Counted from the stretch's first letter, positions 42,696 through 52,655 are shown. The stretch is DNA of 64,000 nucleotides from Gemmata massiliana (GCF_901538265.1 NZ_LR593886.1:6097738-6161737); one strand, 5' to 3'. Made by a program: numbers and translations. Notes: generated from the sequence alone by a model not told the origin.

Positions 42696-43703
42696 CTACA
42701 CCCATCCGTCCGGAAACGTCGTGTTCGCGAAAACGGCGCGGGCATCGGCGAGCATCTCCCGGCGCGCGATCGCGTCGTACCGACCCGAGAAGTGAAACAG
42801 GATCAACCGACCAATGCCGGCCCGCGACGCCATAAGTGTGACTTCCTCTGTGGTGGAGTGCATCACAGGTTCGGCGAGGTCTGAATCGGCGGCTCGGTAC
42901 TGACTCTCGCACACCACTGTGTTCACCCCGCGTAACCACGACACGAGCGCGTCCGCGGTCGTGGGGGTCATGCGGAAGTCGGTCAGGTACGCGATCGAAT
43001 CGCCCGGAGTGGTAACGAGCAGTTCGGTCTGCAGCGCGACAAGCGAATGAGAAACGCCGTCAATTTCGACGGTTTCACCCGGCGCAGCACTCGGACCGCG
43101 AAGGCGTTTCACCCACGGCCCGGGTTTCAACCCCTTCGCGGCCAACTTCTCTGTATCCACGTTCACGCGATCCATTTCGCGCACCAAGTACCCCACCGAA
43201 GGGGTGCCGTGATCGAGTAACATGGCCTCGACCGTGAAACCTTCGCCCTCAATCACGGTCCGCCCCTGGCGCGGGCGTTCGGGCACCGTGTGAGCAGTCC
43301 GGAAGCCTTCTTTGGCGAGAAATCGGCCCTCGCGCACCGTGTTCGGCCCGATCTCGGAAACGAACCACTCACCCTCCTGCTTCTCGTCCACCAGGTTCCA
43401 CATGAACCCGCGGAACCGGTGCTGAATCACCTCGACGCTGCCGTGCGGCACCCAGATGCGGTTCTCTTTTGTGGTGCGGTCGAAGTTCAGCCGGAAGAAT
43501 AGATCGAAGCCCGCGATGTGATCCATGTGCAAGTGCGAGAAGCACAGGTGGTCGACTTCGCGCAAGTCGGACGGGCCGAGTTGATGCGGGCACCCATCGC
43601 CGCAATCGAACAAAAGCCGCGTTTGCGCCTGCCCCGTGTCCACTTTCACAAACAGCGCGTTGTCTTGTTCGGGTTGACCGAGAACTTGGAACGTGAGAGG
43701 CAT
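42696..43703 (-). CDS. RNase Z-like metallo-beta-lactamase-fold hydrolase
   Basis: A 335-residue MBL protein. The metal motif is FSHLHMDHIAGFD (HxHxDH), preceded by LLFDCGDGCPHQLG, and later ligands are HTVPER, LLDHGTP, YLTDFRMTP (Asp bridging the metals), and LFHFSGRY (final His). The arrangement with a long middle region is that of the tRNase Z/arylsulfatase-like branch, which cleaves tRNA 3' trailers or phosphodiesters, though this one may have another substrate. The ATG at 43701-43703 is chosen. It is downstream of the AMP nucleosidase gene on the same strand with about 85 bp between. Confidence 0.8.
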   Translation of the reverse strand: MPLTFQVLGQPEQDNALFVKVDTGQAQTRLLFDCGDGCPHQLGPSDLREVDHLCFSHLHMDHIAGFDLFFRLNFDRTTKENRIWVPHGSVEVIQHRFRGFMWNLVDEKQEGEWFVSEIGPNTVREGRFLAKEGFRTAHTVPERPRQGRTVIEGEGFTVEAMLLDHGTPSVGYLVREMDRVNVDTEKLAAKGLKPGPWVKRLRGPSAAPGETVEIDGVSHSLVALQTELLVTTPGDSIAYLTDFRMTPTTADALVSWLRGVNTVVCESQYRAADSDLAEPVMHSTTEEVTLMASRAGIGRLILFHFSGRYDAIARREMLADARAVFANTTFPDGWV

Positions 43704-43788
43704 AAACACAACTCCGGGCGCCCCGACCATAGGTCGGGGGTTGTTCCAACACGCTCCATCCACCAAACCCGCGGCCGGAACTCGTCAG

Positions 43789-44571
43789 TTAGTGCGGGCG
43801 CTCCTCGAACCGCAGGTGGCGCACGGACGTGCCGAAGTCGCGCAGCTCCATCAGTGCCGTAATGCCCACGTCCAGGTGTTTGCGGACGAACATCTCGGTA
43901 ACCGTAGCGTCGCTCTTGGACGTTTTCACGCCCTCGGGCGTCATCGGGTTGTCCGATACGAGAAGGAGAGCGCCCTTCGGGATTCGGTTCACGAACCCGA
44001 CCACGTAAATTGTCGCGGTCTCCATGTCGATCGCGCTGGCGCGAATGTCTCGTAGGTATTGCTTGAACCGGTCGTCGTGTTCCCACACGCGGCGGTTCGT
44101 CGTGTACACGGTGCCGCTCCAGTAGTCGATGTCGTGCTTGCTGCTGGCCGCCGCGACCGCGGCCTGCAACCGGAATGATGGGAGTGCGGGCACTTCGGGT
44201 GCGAGGTAATCGTGACTCGTACCCTCCCCGCGGATCGCCGCGATGGGCAGGATGAAGTCACCGACCTTCGTACTCTTCAGCCCGCCGCACTTACCCAAGA
44301 ACAGCACCCCCTTCGGCTCGATCGCCGAGAGCAGGTCCATCACGGTCGCGGCCATCGCGCTGCCCATCCCGAAGTTCAGGATGGTGATGTTCTCCGCAGT
44401 CGCAGACGTCATGGGCCGGTCGCGCCCGATAATCTCGACCCCGTACTTCGCGGCGAACAACTCGACGTAGTGCGCGAAGTTGGTGAGCAGAATGTACTTC
44501 CCGAACTGCTCGACCGGTCGCCCCGTGTACCGCGGCAGCCAGTCCAGCACGATCTCCGCTTTCGTCTTCAT
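43789..44571 (-). CDS. amn: AMP nucleosidase
   Basis: A 260-residue enzyme of the nucleoside phosphorylase (PNP/UDP) fold, which hydrolyses AMP to adenine and ribose 5-phosphate and so lowers the adenylate pool. Visible: ITILNFGMGSAMAATVMDLL, PKGVLFLGKCGGLKSTKVGD, FILPIAAIRGEGTSHDYLAP, RDIRASAIDMETATIYVVGF (the MEx[ST] active-site strand) and GALLLVSDNPMTPEGVKTS. This is the short version lacking the N-terminal allosteric domain of the E. coli enzyme, as seen in Bacteroidetes and planctomycetes. The ATG at 44569-44571 is used. It lies 64 bp after the helicase-nuclease gene. Confidence 0.88.
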   Translation of the reverse strand: MKTKAEIVLDWLPRYTGRPVEQFGKYILLTNFAHYVELFAAKYGVEIIGRDRPMTSATAENITILNFGMGSAMAATVMDLLSAIEPKGVLFLGKCGGLKSTKVGDFILPIAAIRGEGTSHDYLAPEVPALPSFRLQAAVAAASSKHDIDYWSGTVYTTNRRVWEHDDRFKQYLRDIRASAIDMETATIYVVGFVNRIPKGALLLVSDNPMTPEGVKTSKSDATVTEMFVRKHLDVGITALMELRDFGTSVRHLRFEERPH

Positions 44572-44635
44572 GCACGCGCTCCGAGAGGTCCGCTGATTGT
44601 GCCGCGGCGCAGCCGTGGTGACAAGGCGAGCGGAC

Positions 44636-47600
44636 TCAGGGTCGCACAACCACCTTCACCAAATTGTCTTCGGTCGAGGTCAACTTGCCCTCAGCGGAGA
44701 GAGTGTTGATCGCCTGCGCCACGCGCTCGCGGATCTTCGGTCCGACGCGCTTGAACCCGAGGCGCTTGGACACCGCAGAGATCAAGTCTTCCGCGGGCAT
44801 CGTCCCGAACTCCGTCAGCGACGCGAACAGGGTGTCGTGAAGCACGTTATCGCTAACCTTTTCGATGGAATCGAAATCCAGCTCAACTTCCTTCACCGGC
44901 TTGAGTTTCACGGCCGCAACAACTTCCGGCTCGGGTGCAGGCGCAATTTTCGCGGGCGGTTTGCGGGCAGCTTCGAGCGCGGCGAGGACGCGGTTGACCT
45001 GGGCGCTACGGTCACGCACCCAGTCCGTGGACCACACCCGAACGAGCCGCCAGCCCAGTCCTTCGAGAACCGCCTGGCGAAGCCGGTCGCGGTCGCGTGC
45101 GGTCGCGGCCGAGTGGTAGGTCGCACCGTCGCATTCGACGCCGAGCAGATACTTCCCACCACCCGCATCGGTAATCGCGAGGTCGATGAGGTACCCGCCG
45201 CACCCCACTTGCCGGTGAATCGTGAGTCCGCGGCGCGCCAACTCGTCGCCGACCTCTTGCTCGAACGGACTGTCCGCCCCGCGCCGGCCGGCTTCGGTCA
45301 CCGTGGCTGCAAGTGCATTAGGTCCGCGCTCGGCGAAATCGAGAAACGCTTTGAGTAGTTTCGCGCCCTCGGTTTCCGTGCGCGACAAATCGACGTCGTT
45401 AGTCGTCATGCTCGCCACGACGCACATCGCCAGACGCGCCCGTGTAACGGCGACATTCAACCGCCGTTCGCCGCCTTGTCGGTTCAGCGGACCGAACCGC
45501 ATCGCGACCTTCCCCGCGTCGTCCGGCCCGTAGCCAATACTCAGCATCACCACGTCGCGCTCGTCGCCTTGCACGTTTTCCAGATTCTTCACGAAGAACG
45601 GGTCCGGGCGATCTGCCGCGAAAAAGTCTTCGGCCCCTTTGTTCGCGCGGCGCAGCACTTCGAGTTCATCGAGAATGCGGTCCTGCTGCCGCTGGCTGAA
45701 CGCGATCACGCCCAAACTCTGGTCCGGCGTTTGTCGCGCGTGTTCCATTACGAGCGCCGCGACCCGCTTCGCTTCGATCGGATTCACACCGTCCTTGAAA
45801 CGGCCATCGGGCACCTTCACGAACCGCACCGCTGGACTTGTGGCATCGTCTGCACTCGGGAATGTGATGAGCGAGCTGCTGTAAAAGAACTTGTTCGAGA
45901 ACGCAATGAGCGCTTCGCGCCGACTGCGGTAGTGCCACCGCAAGCGCTTGCGGCAAATTCCCAGCGAAAGGCACACGTCCAGCAAGCTCTCGAACCCCGC
46001 AGTGCCGCCCTCGTCGGGGTGCGGCTCGTCGCTGGTATCTTCACCGCTACGGGCGAAGAAGTCTGTCGGTGGGAGCTGTTTGGGGTCACCACCCACCACG
46101 AGTTGCTTCCCGCGGTAGATCGCACACACCGCGTCGTGTGGGCGTACCTGGGACGCTTCGTCGAAGATCACCAGATCGAACGCGAATTCCGGGTTATCGA
46201 GGTAGGTACTGACCGCGAGCGGACTCATCATGAGGCACGGTTTGATGCGCGGGAGCAGCGTCGGCATTTTCGCGAACAAGTGGCGCAGCGGGAGGTGCCG
46301 GCGCTTCTTGTTCACCTCGCGCAACAGGATGCCGAGTTCCGACGCATCGGGCGCACCGTCACGCACACGCGGGCGGTTGGACTTGCCGAGCAACTGCGAG
46401 CGCACGCGATCGCCCGCTGTTCGCACAGAAAGCCGGTCCAGTTCCGCGAAGCGACTGACGAGCCGCTCTTGTTTGTCCGTCGTGAATTCACCCAGCACGG
46501 GAACTTGTTGGTGAATGGCATCGAGCCACAGTCGGAAGAAGCGCGAGCGGAACGCGGCAGCGGCGTGTTCTACGCCGAACTCACACGCGCGTACTTCATC
46601 CAGCACGCCACCCAAACCCACGGCTCCGGCATCGCGTTCGACATGCACGAACCGCACCCACTCGAATACGCGATCCGCGTCTGCGGTGCGATCACTCGCC
46701 CACTGTGCAAGCTCCGCGAGCGGCAAGTTATTCAGGACGACGTTGGTCGAAACCGTGGCAGTCGGATCGAAGACGGCCCCCGCGACGTGCCCCCACGCAG
46801 TCGCGAACGCACCGGCGCGAGTTGTTTCGTTCTGCTGAATAGCGGCCTTCAATCGCTCTCGCGCGGCTTGTTCCGTGAGGGCACCTTTGAGTTGCGGCAA
46901 CACCGGGCGCGTCCACCGATCGAGCAACCGGAGCAGTTCCTCGCCGAGCGCAGCGCGTTCCGCACGCACGCGGTCATCGGTCGGCTGACCTTCCTCCAAC
47001 TGTTTGACGCGCGCGGCCACGACCGAGAGCCGAGCGCAAGCCACAGCCGCGTCGCGAATGCGGGCACCGGGGACGTCCTGCCCCGGGGTCAACAGCTTGA
47101 TGAGAGCCTGTAATCCGTTCGCTTCGCGATCGAGCGCGGCTAGCTCAATCGCGAACCACGCTCGAACTTCAGCGGGCGTCTTTGCTTCGATTGGGGGAAC
47201 GACAAAATCTCGCCCCACTGCCGCGAGTTGGTCACGAAACGCACGCTCCGCGGTCTCCAGCGCGGTCGCGCTATCACCAACCGCTTTCCGATCACGTTTC
47301 GCGAGTGATTCGTGCTTCACGCCCCACTCTTCCAGTGTTTCCACTGCCCGAAGAACTTCCAGCGTCCCGGTCCAGTCCGGTCCACCGGTCGTATCCTTGA
47401 TCAGGTCGTTGCCATACGCGCCCACCACCTGACGGGCGGAATCGGCCTGCTGGTGGTACCCGGCGAGTGCGGTCACGTCCGTCCGGAGCAACGCCCCCGT
47501 TCGCGGCGCACTGGCGTACCACGCGGAAATCTGTTTGCTCAGCCCCCACCAGCGCGGGAACAGGCGCGACCAGAACGACCGACCGGCGTTGGCCGCGTCG

Positions 47601-49876
47601 CGTGCGATTGCGGACGATTCCGGCGCGAACGCAGCGGGCGAGAATCGCGAAATGAGGTCGGTTCGGACGGCTTGTGCGGCCCGGTCCTGCTCGTCAGCAC
47701 GCGACACCACTGCGAGCAATTCCTTTCGCCGCCCGGCAGTCCCCCACGAACGCGGCCCGGCACCGATCCGACCAATCACGTCGCCCAGGCGCACGCACTC
47801 CGCGAACTTCGCTAATTCCGGTACGCGCCCCACTCCAAGCGCCTGCGTCGCAGCAAGGGCCGTGCGATCCAGTTCTGCGGCCAGTGAGTCCAAGCGCCGA
47901 ATCGCGTCGGCGGATTGTTGCACGACAGTGAACCGATTGCGAAGCGTGAGCGAAGCCCCTTCGGTCAGGCGCTCGCGGTCGGCGTTCACCCCACTGAGAG
48001 CGTTCGCGTCGCAACTCTTCACCGCCACAAGGTCAAACTCTGGCAATTTCGCACTAAGTTCGCGGGTCTCCAGAACCGCTTGATGCAGTTCGACCGCGCG
48101 CTGCGCGGCCGTTCGCGGATCGGAATCAAACCACTCCGACGGAAAGAACGGGAGCGGGAGCAGCGAACGGGCATCCGCGAGCGCCGCATCCCATTCGAGC
48201 ACCGAAGGCGGTTCGGCACTAACGCCCGCTTCGGCGAGGGCCGTCACCGCGTTCTCGGCCGCGGGAATCGCCCCGGCGAGCCGGTTCAAGTGGAATCGCG
48301 CATCGTCCTTCGCCTCTTGCGAAAACGTGACAAGTTTACACCCGCGCCACGGGTGCCCGCTGGGGTTCCCCACCACCGGCGCGCAATCGCCCAGGCGTGT
48401 GAGAACGTCGTCGCACGTTTGGAGATAAGCCGCGTCCTTATTCAGTACGTCGGGAATCGCGATGCGCGAGCGCGCCGGCAAGTTCCCGAGCTTCGCGACC
48501 TCGCCGTGTACGCGGAACACTGACATCCCGAGCGGCACACGGACCTTGTGTAATTCGGCCACGAAGTCGTTCAACTTGCTCCGGCTCTCGGCCAGTTGCG
48601 ATAGTTGCGAATCGACGTCCGGCGCGCCGACCGGTTTCAGTTCGAGGCACCGCCCCAATTCGGTCACGACTTCGCGCTTGTTGGCCTTATGACTGTGCAG
48701 CTCCAAACAGAAGTCGCCCAGCCCGCAGCGGTCCAATCGGCGCTTCACGACTTCGAGTGCGGCCGTCTTCTCGCTCACAAACAGCACCGTTTTGCTGGAC
48801 TGTAGCGCCTCCGCGATCATGTTGGAAATGGTCTGACTCTTACCCGTACCGGGTGGGCCGTCCATCACGAGGTGCGCGCCGCGTTTCACCGCTTCGATCG
48901 CCTCGTGTTGGCTGCTGTCCGCATCGAGAATGTGAACGGCCGCGACCGGCGCAACCACTGCGTCGAGTTGTTCCGCGGTCGGTAAATCGCTGGGCGGTTG
49001 GAGAGCCACGGCCCCGTCGCCCGCCACCGCGCGGCAAACCGGGTGTGATTTGACCTTCTCGGCGTTGCGCCCCAGATCCTCCCACATCGCGAGCTTCTGG
49101 AAGTTGAATACGCCCAGCGCCGCTTCGGGAACGACGCCCCACCGGGGAATGTCCTTCACGCGGTCCGCGACGAGCGCGAAATACTTCGCCGCGCACTCCG
49201 GGTCTTCCGGATCGAGCGCGTACTCGCTCGCGGCGGGCAATTTGATGCGGAACTGCGTTTGGAGCAACTCAGCGAGGCAGTGGTTCGGCAGAATGTCGTC
49301 CTCTTCTGCCACAAGTGTGAACGGCGCTTCCACTGTTTCGCGTTCGAGCTTCACCGGAACGAGCAATAACGGCGAGCGTACCTCTTCTTCCGAATCCGTG
49401 CTCTCATACCAGCGGAGGAAGCCGAACGCCGCGAACAACGTGGTGACACCATGATCGGTATGGGCCTCGTCCGACAGGCGCTTGAGCCGAATCAGGCGGG
49501 CGGCGAGTTGCCGGTCGGTCTGGTCCGTGAGCAAGTGCGCGGGTTTGAGACGGCTCGAACGTAAGCACTGTTCGACCAGTTCCCGCCGCACCGCGTCCTC
49601 GTCCGTTTGGGTCGTCCCGGTCGTCGGGTCGAAGTCGGACGAGAGCATTTCCGCGTCGAGTACCTCTTGCGGCAGCCCGAGGATGTCGCGCGTCCACGCG
49701 AACGTGAGTCGGTGACCGTCCTGAACGAGTTGGCGCCAGAAGTCCGGCGCCAGCGGGTGCATCAGTGACACGCCGCCGACGCGCCCCGCCACGAACTTGA
49801 TGAGTCGGTTCCGCTTCGTGGTGTCGAGCAGAGCCTTGCGCCACTCGGTGAGCCGCGTGTCGAGATCGGTTGGCAT
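44636..49876 (-). CDS. DUF4011-type SF1 helicase with C-terminal nuclease domain
   Basis: A 1746-residue protein. The N-terminal DUF4011-like part begins RLTEWRKALLDTTKRNRLIK. The SF1 (COG1112-like) helicase motor has Walker A in MDGPPGTGKSQTISNMI near residue 338, the Asp-Glu box FDEASQVRPHDA near 1237, GGDPKQLPPT, and late motifs NVQGDERDVVMLSIGYGP and RRLNVAVTRARLA near 1480. A long coiled/helical insertion separates the RecA-like halves. Residues about 1535-1630 form a Vsr/DUF559-like nuclease (DSPFEQEVGDELARRGL, IDLAITDAGGGKYLLGVECD) and a short DUF3320-like end follows. Such proteins occur in defence islands. It is complete, with no frameshift seen. Confidence 0.85.
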   Translation of the reverse strand: MPTDLDTRLTEWRKALLDTTKRNRLIKFVAGRVGGVSLMHPLAPDFWRQLVQDGHRLTFAWTRDILGLPQEVLDAEMLSSDFDPTTGTTQTDEDAVRRELVEQCLRSSRLKPAHLLTDQTDRQLAARLIRLKRLSDEAHTDHGVTTLFAAFGFLRWYESTDSEEEVRSPLLLVPVKLERETVEAPFTLVAEEDDILPNHCLAELLQTQFRIKLPAASEYALDPEDPECAAKYFALVADRVKDIPRWGVVPEAALGVFNFQKLAMWEDLGRNAEKVKSHPVCRAVAGDGAVALQPPSDLPTAEQLDAVVAPVAAVHILDADSSQHEAIEAVKRGAHLVMDGPPGTGKSQTISNMIAEALQSSKTVLFVSEKTAALEVVKRRLDRCGLGDFCLELHSHKANKREVVTELGRCLELKPVGAPDVDSQLSQLAESRSKLNDFVAELHKVRVPLGMSVFRVHGEVAKLGNLPARSRIAIPDVLNKDAAYLQTCDDVLTRLGDCAPVVGNPSGHPWRGCKLVTFSQEAKDDARFHLNRLAGAIPAAENAVTALAEAGVSAEPPSVLEWDAALADARSLLPLPFFPSEWFDSDPRTAAQRAVELHQAVLETRELSAKLPEFDLVAVKSCDANALSGVNADRERLTEGASLTLRNRFTVVQQSADAIRRLDSLAAELDRTALAATQALGVGRVPELAKFAECVRLGDVIGRIGAGPRSWGTAGRRKELLAVVSRADEQDRAAQAVRTDLISRFSPAAFAPESSAIARDAANAGRSFWSRLFPRWWGLSKQISAWYASAPRTGALLRTDVTALAGYHQQADSARQVVGAYGNDLIKDTTGGPDWTGTLEVLRAVETLEEWGVKHESLAKRDRKAVGDSATALETAERAFRDQLAAVGRDFVVPPIEAKTPAEVRAWFAIELAALDREANGLQALIKLLTPGQDVPGARIRDAAVACARLSVVAARVKQLEEGQPTDDRVRAERAALGEELLRLLDRWTRPVLPQLKGALTEQAARERLKAAIQQNETTRAGAFATAWGHVAGAVFDPTATVSTNVVLNNLPLAELAQWASDRTADADRVFEWVRFVHVERDAGAVGLGGVLDEVRACEFGVEHAAAAFRSRFFRLWLDAIHQQVPVLGEFTTDKQERLVSRFAELDRLSVRTAGDRVRSQLLGKSNRPRVRDGAPDASELGILLREVNKKRRHLPLRHLFAKMPTLLPRIKPCLMMSPLAVSTYLDNPEFAFDLVIFDEASQVRPHDAVCAIYRGKQLVVGGDPKQLPPTDFFARSGEDTSDEPHPDEGGTAGFESLLDVCLSLGICRKRLRWHYRSRREALIAFSNKFFYSSSLITFPSADDATSPAVRFVKVPDGRFKDGVNPIEAKRVAALVMEHARQTPDQSLGVIAFSQRQQDRILDELEVLRRANKGAEDFFAADRPDPFFVKNLENVQGDERDVVMLSIGYGPDDAGKVAMRFGPLNRQGGERRLNVAVTRARLAMCVVASMTTNDVDLSRTETEGAKLLKAFLDFAERGPNALAATVTEAGRRGADSPFEQEVGDELARRGLTIHRQVGCGGYLIDLAITDAGGGKYLLGVECDGATYHSAATARDRDRLRQAVLEGLGWRLVRVWSTDWVRDRSAQVNRVLAALEAARKPPAKIAPAPEPEVVAAVKLKPVKEVELDFDSIEKVSDNVLHDTLFASLTEFGTMPAEDLISAVSKRLGFKRVGPKIRERVAQAINTLSAEGKLTSTEDNLVKVVVRP

Positions 49877-50316
49877 TGCGTTCTCGTGAAACCGGGGGAC
49901 CGCCGTGTCAGCGTATCCACCGGAACAAACTGGGAAACCGAAATTGTCTCACTCGTCTGGAAGTGGTTCGCCATAAACGGCGCCGCGTTTTCGCCCTTAT
50001 CGAAACGAAATCGCGTTCACCCGCTCCAGCGTAGCCCCATCGCCAACCACGACATATGTTCGTTTCACGCCGGTAGTAGACAGATCAACGTGCGGAGAAG
50101 TGCGAGTTTGCCCTGAAGCAGCTTCAGCGCATTGGCGATTGAGAATTGGCGCAAACCGCTGAAACGCCGAATGCCGCTTACGCCCGACGTGGTCGGGACA
50201 CAAGCGGCTGATTCGATCACAAGATGGGGCAACTGCGCGGGTGAAATTTACCCAAAGCGCCAACACGAGCGGTCTGTGACCGCTCGTGTCGAAAGCAAAC
50301 TGAAAGTTCAATCGAC
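49877..50316. other. 440-bp region between helicase and small lipoprotein gene
   Basis: No convincing gene. The only structure seen is the hairpin at 50264-50288. A 104-codon open frame on the minus strand in this span has no protein-like features and is not called. Confidence 0.5.
50264..50288 (-). terminator. Hairpin after the small lipoprotein gene
   Basis: CACGAGCGGTC and GACCGCTCGTG are perfect 11-bp arms with a 3-base loop, about 29 bp beyond the stop at 50317. No U-run follows. Confidence 0.5.
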
Positions 50317-50598
50317 TCAGCGGCCACCGACCGGGGCCGGGTTCGCCGGGGCAACCGGAGCCGCGCCACCGAGAACCGGACCACCGCGGCGCGCCGCACC
50401 TTCGGGGTCTTCCTGACTCGCCAGTTCACGCGGGAGCGGGAACGCCGGATCTGGTGCGAAGTATTGCGGGTAGTGCTCCAGGTACCGCGGGCTCGGCAGC
50501 GTCATGCCGCCCATCACGGTTTGGCACCCGCTGTTGCACGTCAGGGTCAGGCCGAGCAAGGCTGCGACGCTCGCCAGCCACCGCCGATTGGTTCGCAT
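50317..50598 (-). CDS. Small exported protein, possible lipoprotein
   Basis: A 93-residue protein with a signal-like start (MRTNRRWLASVAALLGLTLT) ending in CNSGCQT, then TLPSPRYLEHYPQYF, a segment I associate with a small protein family recurrent in planctomycetes, and LPRELASQED with a Gly/Ala/Pro-rich tail. The Cys at the leader end could be lipidated, but the residues before it do not match the classical lipobox well. The ATG at 50596-50598 is preferred over one four codons upstream. Function unknown. Confidence 0.66.
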   Translation of the reverse strand: MRTNRRWLASVAALLGLTLTCNSGCQTVMGGMTLPSPRYLEHYPQYFAPDPAFPLPRELASQEDPEGAARRGGPVLGGAAPVAPANPAPVGGR

Positions 50599-50823
50599 CT
50601 GAATCCTCACTCCCGTTCATTCGCGGTTCCCCGTCGCGCCCCAACGCGCGGGTAACCGGTGATGCCGCTTGTATCGACAGGAGCGATGCCGCGGCTTCAG
50701 TGAAATTTCGCGGTCGCGCGCGTTGGGGCGGGATCGGGAGACGTTCAGTCGTTGACCGCGTCGGGCTTCCGCCCTAGCATGGCACCCTGTCGCTTCTCGC
50801 TCCCGAACGGACGACCTGAACGG

Positions 50824-51573
50824 ATGACCGTCGCACGGAACTGCAGCCGCCCGCACCCTTTACCGCTCGAATTGCGGTGGGATGCTCGCTCCCCGCTCCC
50901 GGCGCGCTGGGTGCTCCCGGACGGCGCACCGCCTCCGGTTCCGGTTCGGTCTAATAAGGTGCCGCTGGATTTCACCGCCGGTATGCGAACGCTGTGCGAG
51001 GATGTGGTGCTCCGGTGCGAGTCACTGCGCCACGTCCACATGCCGCGCGTGCTGGTCACGTTCACGCCCAGCCGCAACCGTAGTCGGTACGGGCTTCAGG
51101 CCCGCGTTACGCCGCTCCGGTTCCGCGACGGCGCGCTCACCCGGCGCCACGGCCCGACCGATTATCAGGTGCAGCGGTTCTTTGTGGACGGGCACGAGAT
51201 GCTCTACGTGCTCACGTTCTGCTTACCGCGGTTCATCGATCAACCGTTCCGCGAGAAGCTCATTACGGTGTTTCACGAGTTGTACCACGTCGCACCGGAG
51301 TTCGACGGCGACCTCCGGCGCCACCCCGGACGCTACGCGGTCCACTCGCACTCGAAAGACCAATACGACGAGCGGATGGCCGAACTGGTGGACGCATACC
51401 TCGCGCGCCACCCAGACCCGACCAAGTTCGAGTTCCTGCGTGCGAGTTACCGCGAGCTCTGGGACGCGCACGGCGGTATCACCGGGATTGTGGTTCCGCG
51501 TCCGAAACTGTTGCCCGTCGGCGTAGTATCGCGCCAGGCCGCAGCTCGGAACCACGGGAGCGAAACCGAGTAG
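50824..51573 (+). CDS. Putative zinc metallopeptidase
   Basis: A 249-residue protein with a zincin motif HELYH at residues 151-155 (LITVFHELYHVAPEFDGDLR), followed by RYAVHSHSKDQYDERMAELV, in which downstream His or Glu residues could supply the third ligand. The protein resembles the putative phage-type/YgjP-like metallopeptidase group. The N-terminal region has RTLCEDVVLRCESLRHVHMP and RVLVTFTPSRNRSRYGLQAR, and no signal peptide, so it is probably cytoplasmic. The start is uncertain: in-frame starts also exist at 50752 (TTG) and 50779 (ATG). Confidence 0.65.
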   Translation: MTVARNCSRPHPLPLELRWDARSPLPARWVLPDGAPPPVPVRSNKVPLDFTAGMRTLCEDVVLRCESLRHVHMPRVLVTFTPSRNRSRYGLQARVTPLRFRDGALTRRHGPTDYQVQRFFVDGHEMLYVLTFCLPRFIDQPFREKLITVFHELYHVAPEFDGDLRRHPGRYAVHSHSKDQYDERMAELVDAYLARHPDPTKFEFLRASYRELWDAHGGITGIVVPRPKLLPVGVVSRQAAARNHGSETE

Positions 51574-51714
51574 CTCCGTCGGATGAGCGCATTCCCAATC
51601 AACCCAGTCCCTTAGCTCCACTGCCCCAAATCCAGTAACACTTCAATCGTATTTCCGCTCGCATGGCAGGTCGGCACATCGCTCGACCACACCAAAAACA
51701 GCGGAGACGGTTCG

Positions 51715-52596
51715 ATGCAAACGTTACTAGCGAGCGTCCTCGTAGTCGGTTTGAGCGCGGGAGCGGCCGGGGCCGAAGAAACCTATCTCATCAAGCTCTA
51801 CAGGAGCAAAGAGGGAACCAAGAGCCGCGTCGAGAAAAACGAAAGGGGCAAAGTCGACACCGTAATCAACGGCGACGGGGTGAAGAAAGAGGAAGCCGTA
51901 ACGAGTGATACGAAAGAGATTTACACCGAGGAAGTTCTGGCAATCGACGCCACAACTAAGCAAATCACGAAACTGTCACGCAAGTACACCGTCGCCGAGA
52001 AAACCGAAAAGGGCGAAACCACCAAGGCCGTGTACGCCGGGAAAACGGTTCTCATCGAGAAAATCGACGGTGCGTTCACCTTCAGTGTCGACGGTAAGCC
52101 CCTTTCAGAAGACGCGGCCCCGGATCTAATCAAGAGTTACAAGGACAAAAAGGCCGACGAGCCGACGAACGAAGACCTCGTCCCCACGGAAGCCGTCGCG
52201 GTCGGCCGGACCTGGAAAGTACCGGTCGACAAGGCCGACAAGACGCTCAAACTGCTCGGGGACGGGAAGATCAAGTTCGACGCGAGCAAGTCCACGATCG
52301 AAGGGAAGCTCGTCAAGGTTTACAAGAAAGTCGGAGCACAGTTCGGCGTCATGGAATTCACGATTACGGCTGTTGTCACCGAAATCGGGAGCGGCGACGA
52401 ATCCGTAGCGACCACGACGGACAGTAAGATGGTGATGAAAATCACTATCGACACGTGCATCGACGGGACCGTCGAGTTTGAAGACGCCACAGCGGACGCC
52501 AGTGTCGATATCGTGGCCGAATTCCCCCAAGCCGGGTCGGTTTCGGTGCGCGGGGCCGTAACGTTCACATCAAAAATCAACGCTCTGAAGAAATAA
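51715..52596 (+). CDS. Hypothetical exported protein
   Basis: A 293-residue protein with signal peptide MQTLLASVLVVGLSAGAAGA and cleavage before EETYL. The mature part is strongly Lys/Glu/Thr-rich, with a beta-sheet character (YLIKLYRSKEGTKSRVEKNE, LVKVYKKVGAQFGVMEFTIT, VSVRGAVTFTSKINALKK) and no Cys except one near the end. No family is recognised. The ATG has CGGAGA upstream. The high charge and lack of hydrophobic core motifs suggest a periplasmic or secreted soluble protein. A convergent hairpin lies past its stop. Confidence 0.65.
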   Translation: MQTLLASVLVVGLSAGAAGAEETYLIKLYRSKEGTKSRVEKNERGKVDTVINGDGVKKEEAVTSDTKEIYTEEVLAIDATTKQITKLSRKYTVAEKTEKGETTKAVYAGKTVLIEKIDGAFTFSVDGKPLSEDAAPDLIKSYKDKKADEPTNEDLVPTEAVAVGRTWKVPVDKADKTLKLLGDGKIKFDASKSTIEGKLVKVYKKVGAQFGVMEFTITAVVTEIGSGDESVATTTDSKMVMKITIDTCIDGTVEFEDATADASVDIVAEFPQAGSVSVRGAVTFTSKINALKK

Positions 52597-52611
52597 CCCA
52601 ATCCGCTCCCA

Positions 52612-52631
52612 CGCCGCATCCTTATGCGGCG
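52612..52631. terminator. Bidirectional hairpin between convergent genes
   Basis: CGCCGCAT and ATGCGGCG are perfect arms with loop CCTT, lying 16 bp past the stop at 52596 and 25 bp before the stop of the Cys-rich gene at 52656. Confidence 0.55.
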
Positions 52632-52655
52632 CGAGTGGTGCTCGCGGAAGGTGGT

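Noticed and set aside
45476..47113. 545-codon plus-strand frame inside the helicase-nuclease gene
   Set aside because: Antisense to intact SF1 motifs; composition is not protein-like.
49997..50311. 104-codon minus-strand frame between helicase and lipoprotein genes
   Set aside because: No signal, no domain, overlaps the terminator hairpin; left uncalled.
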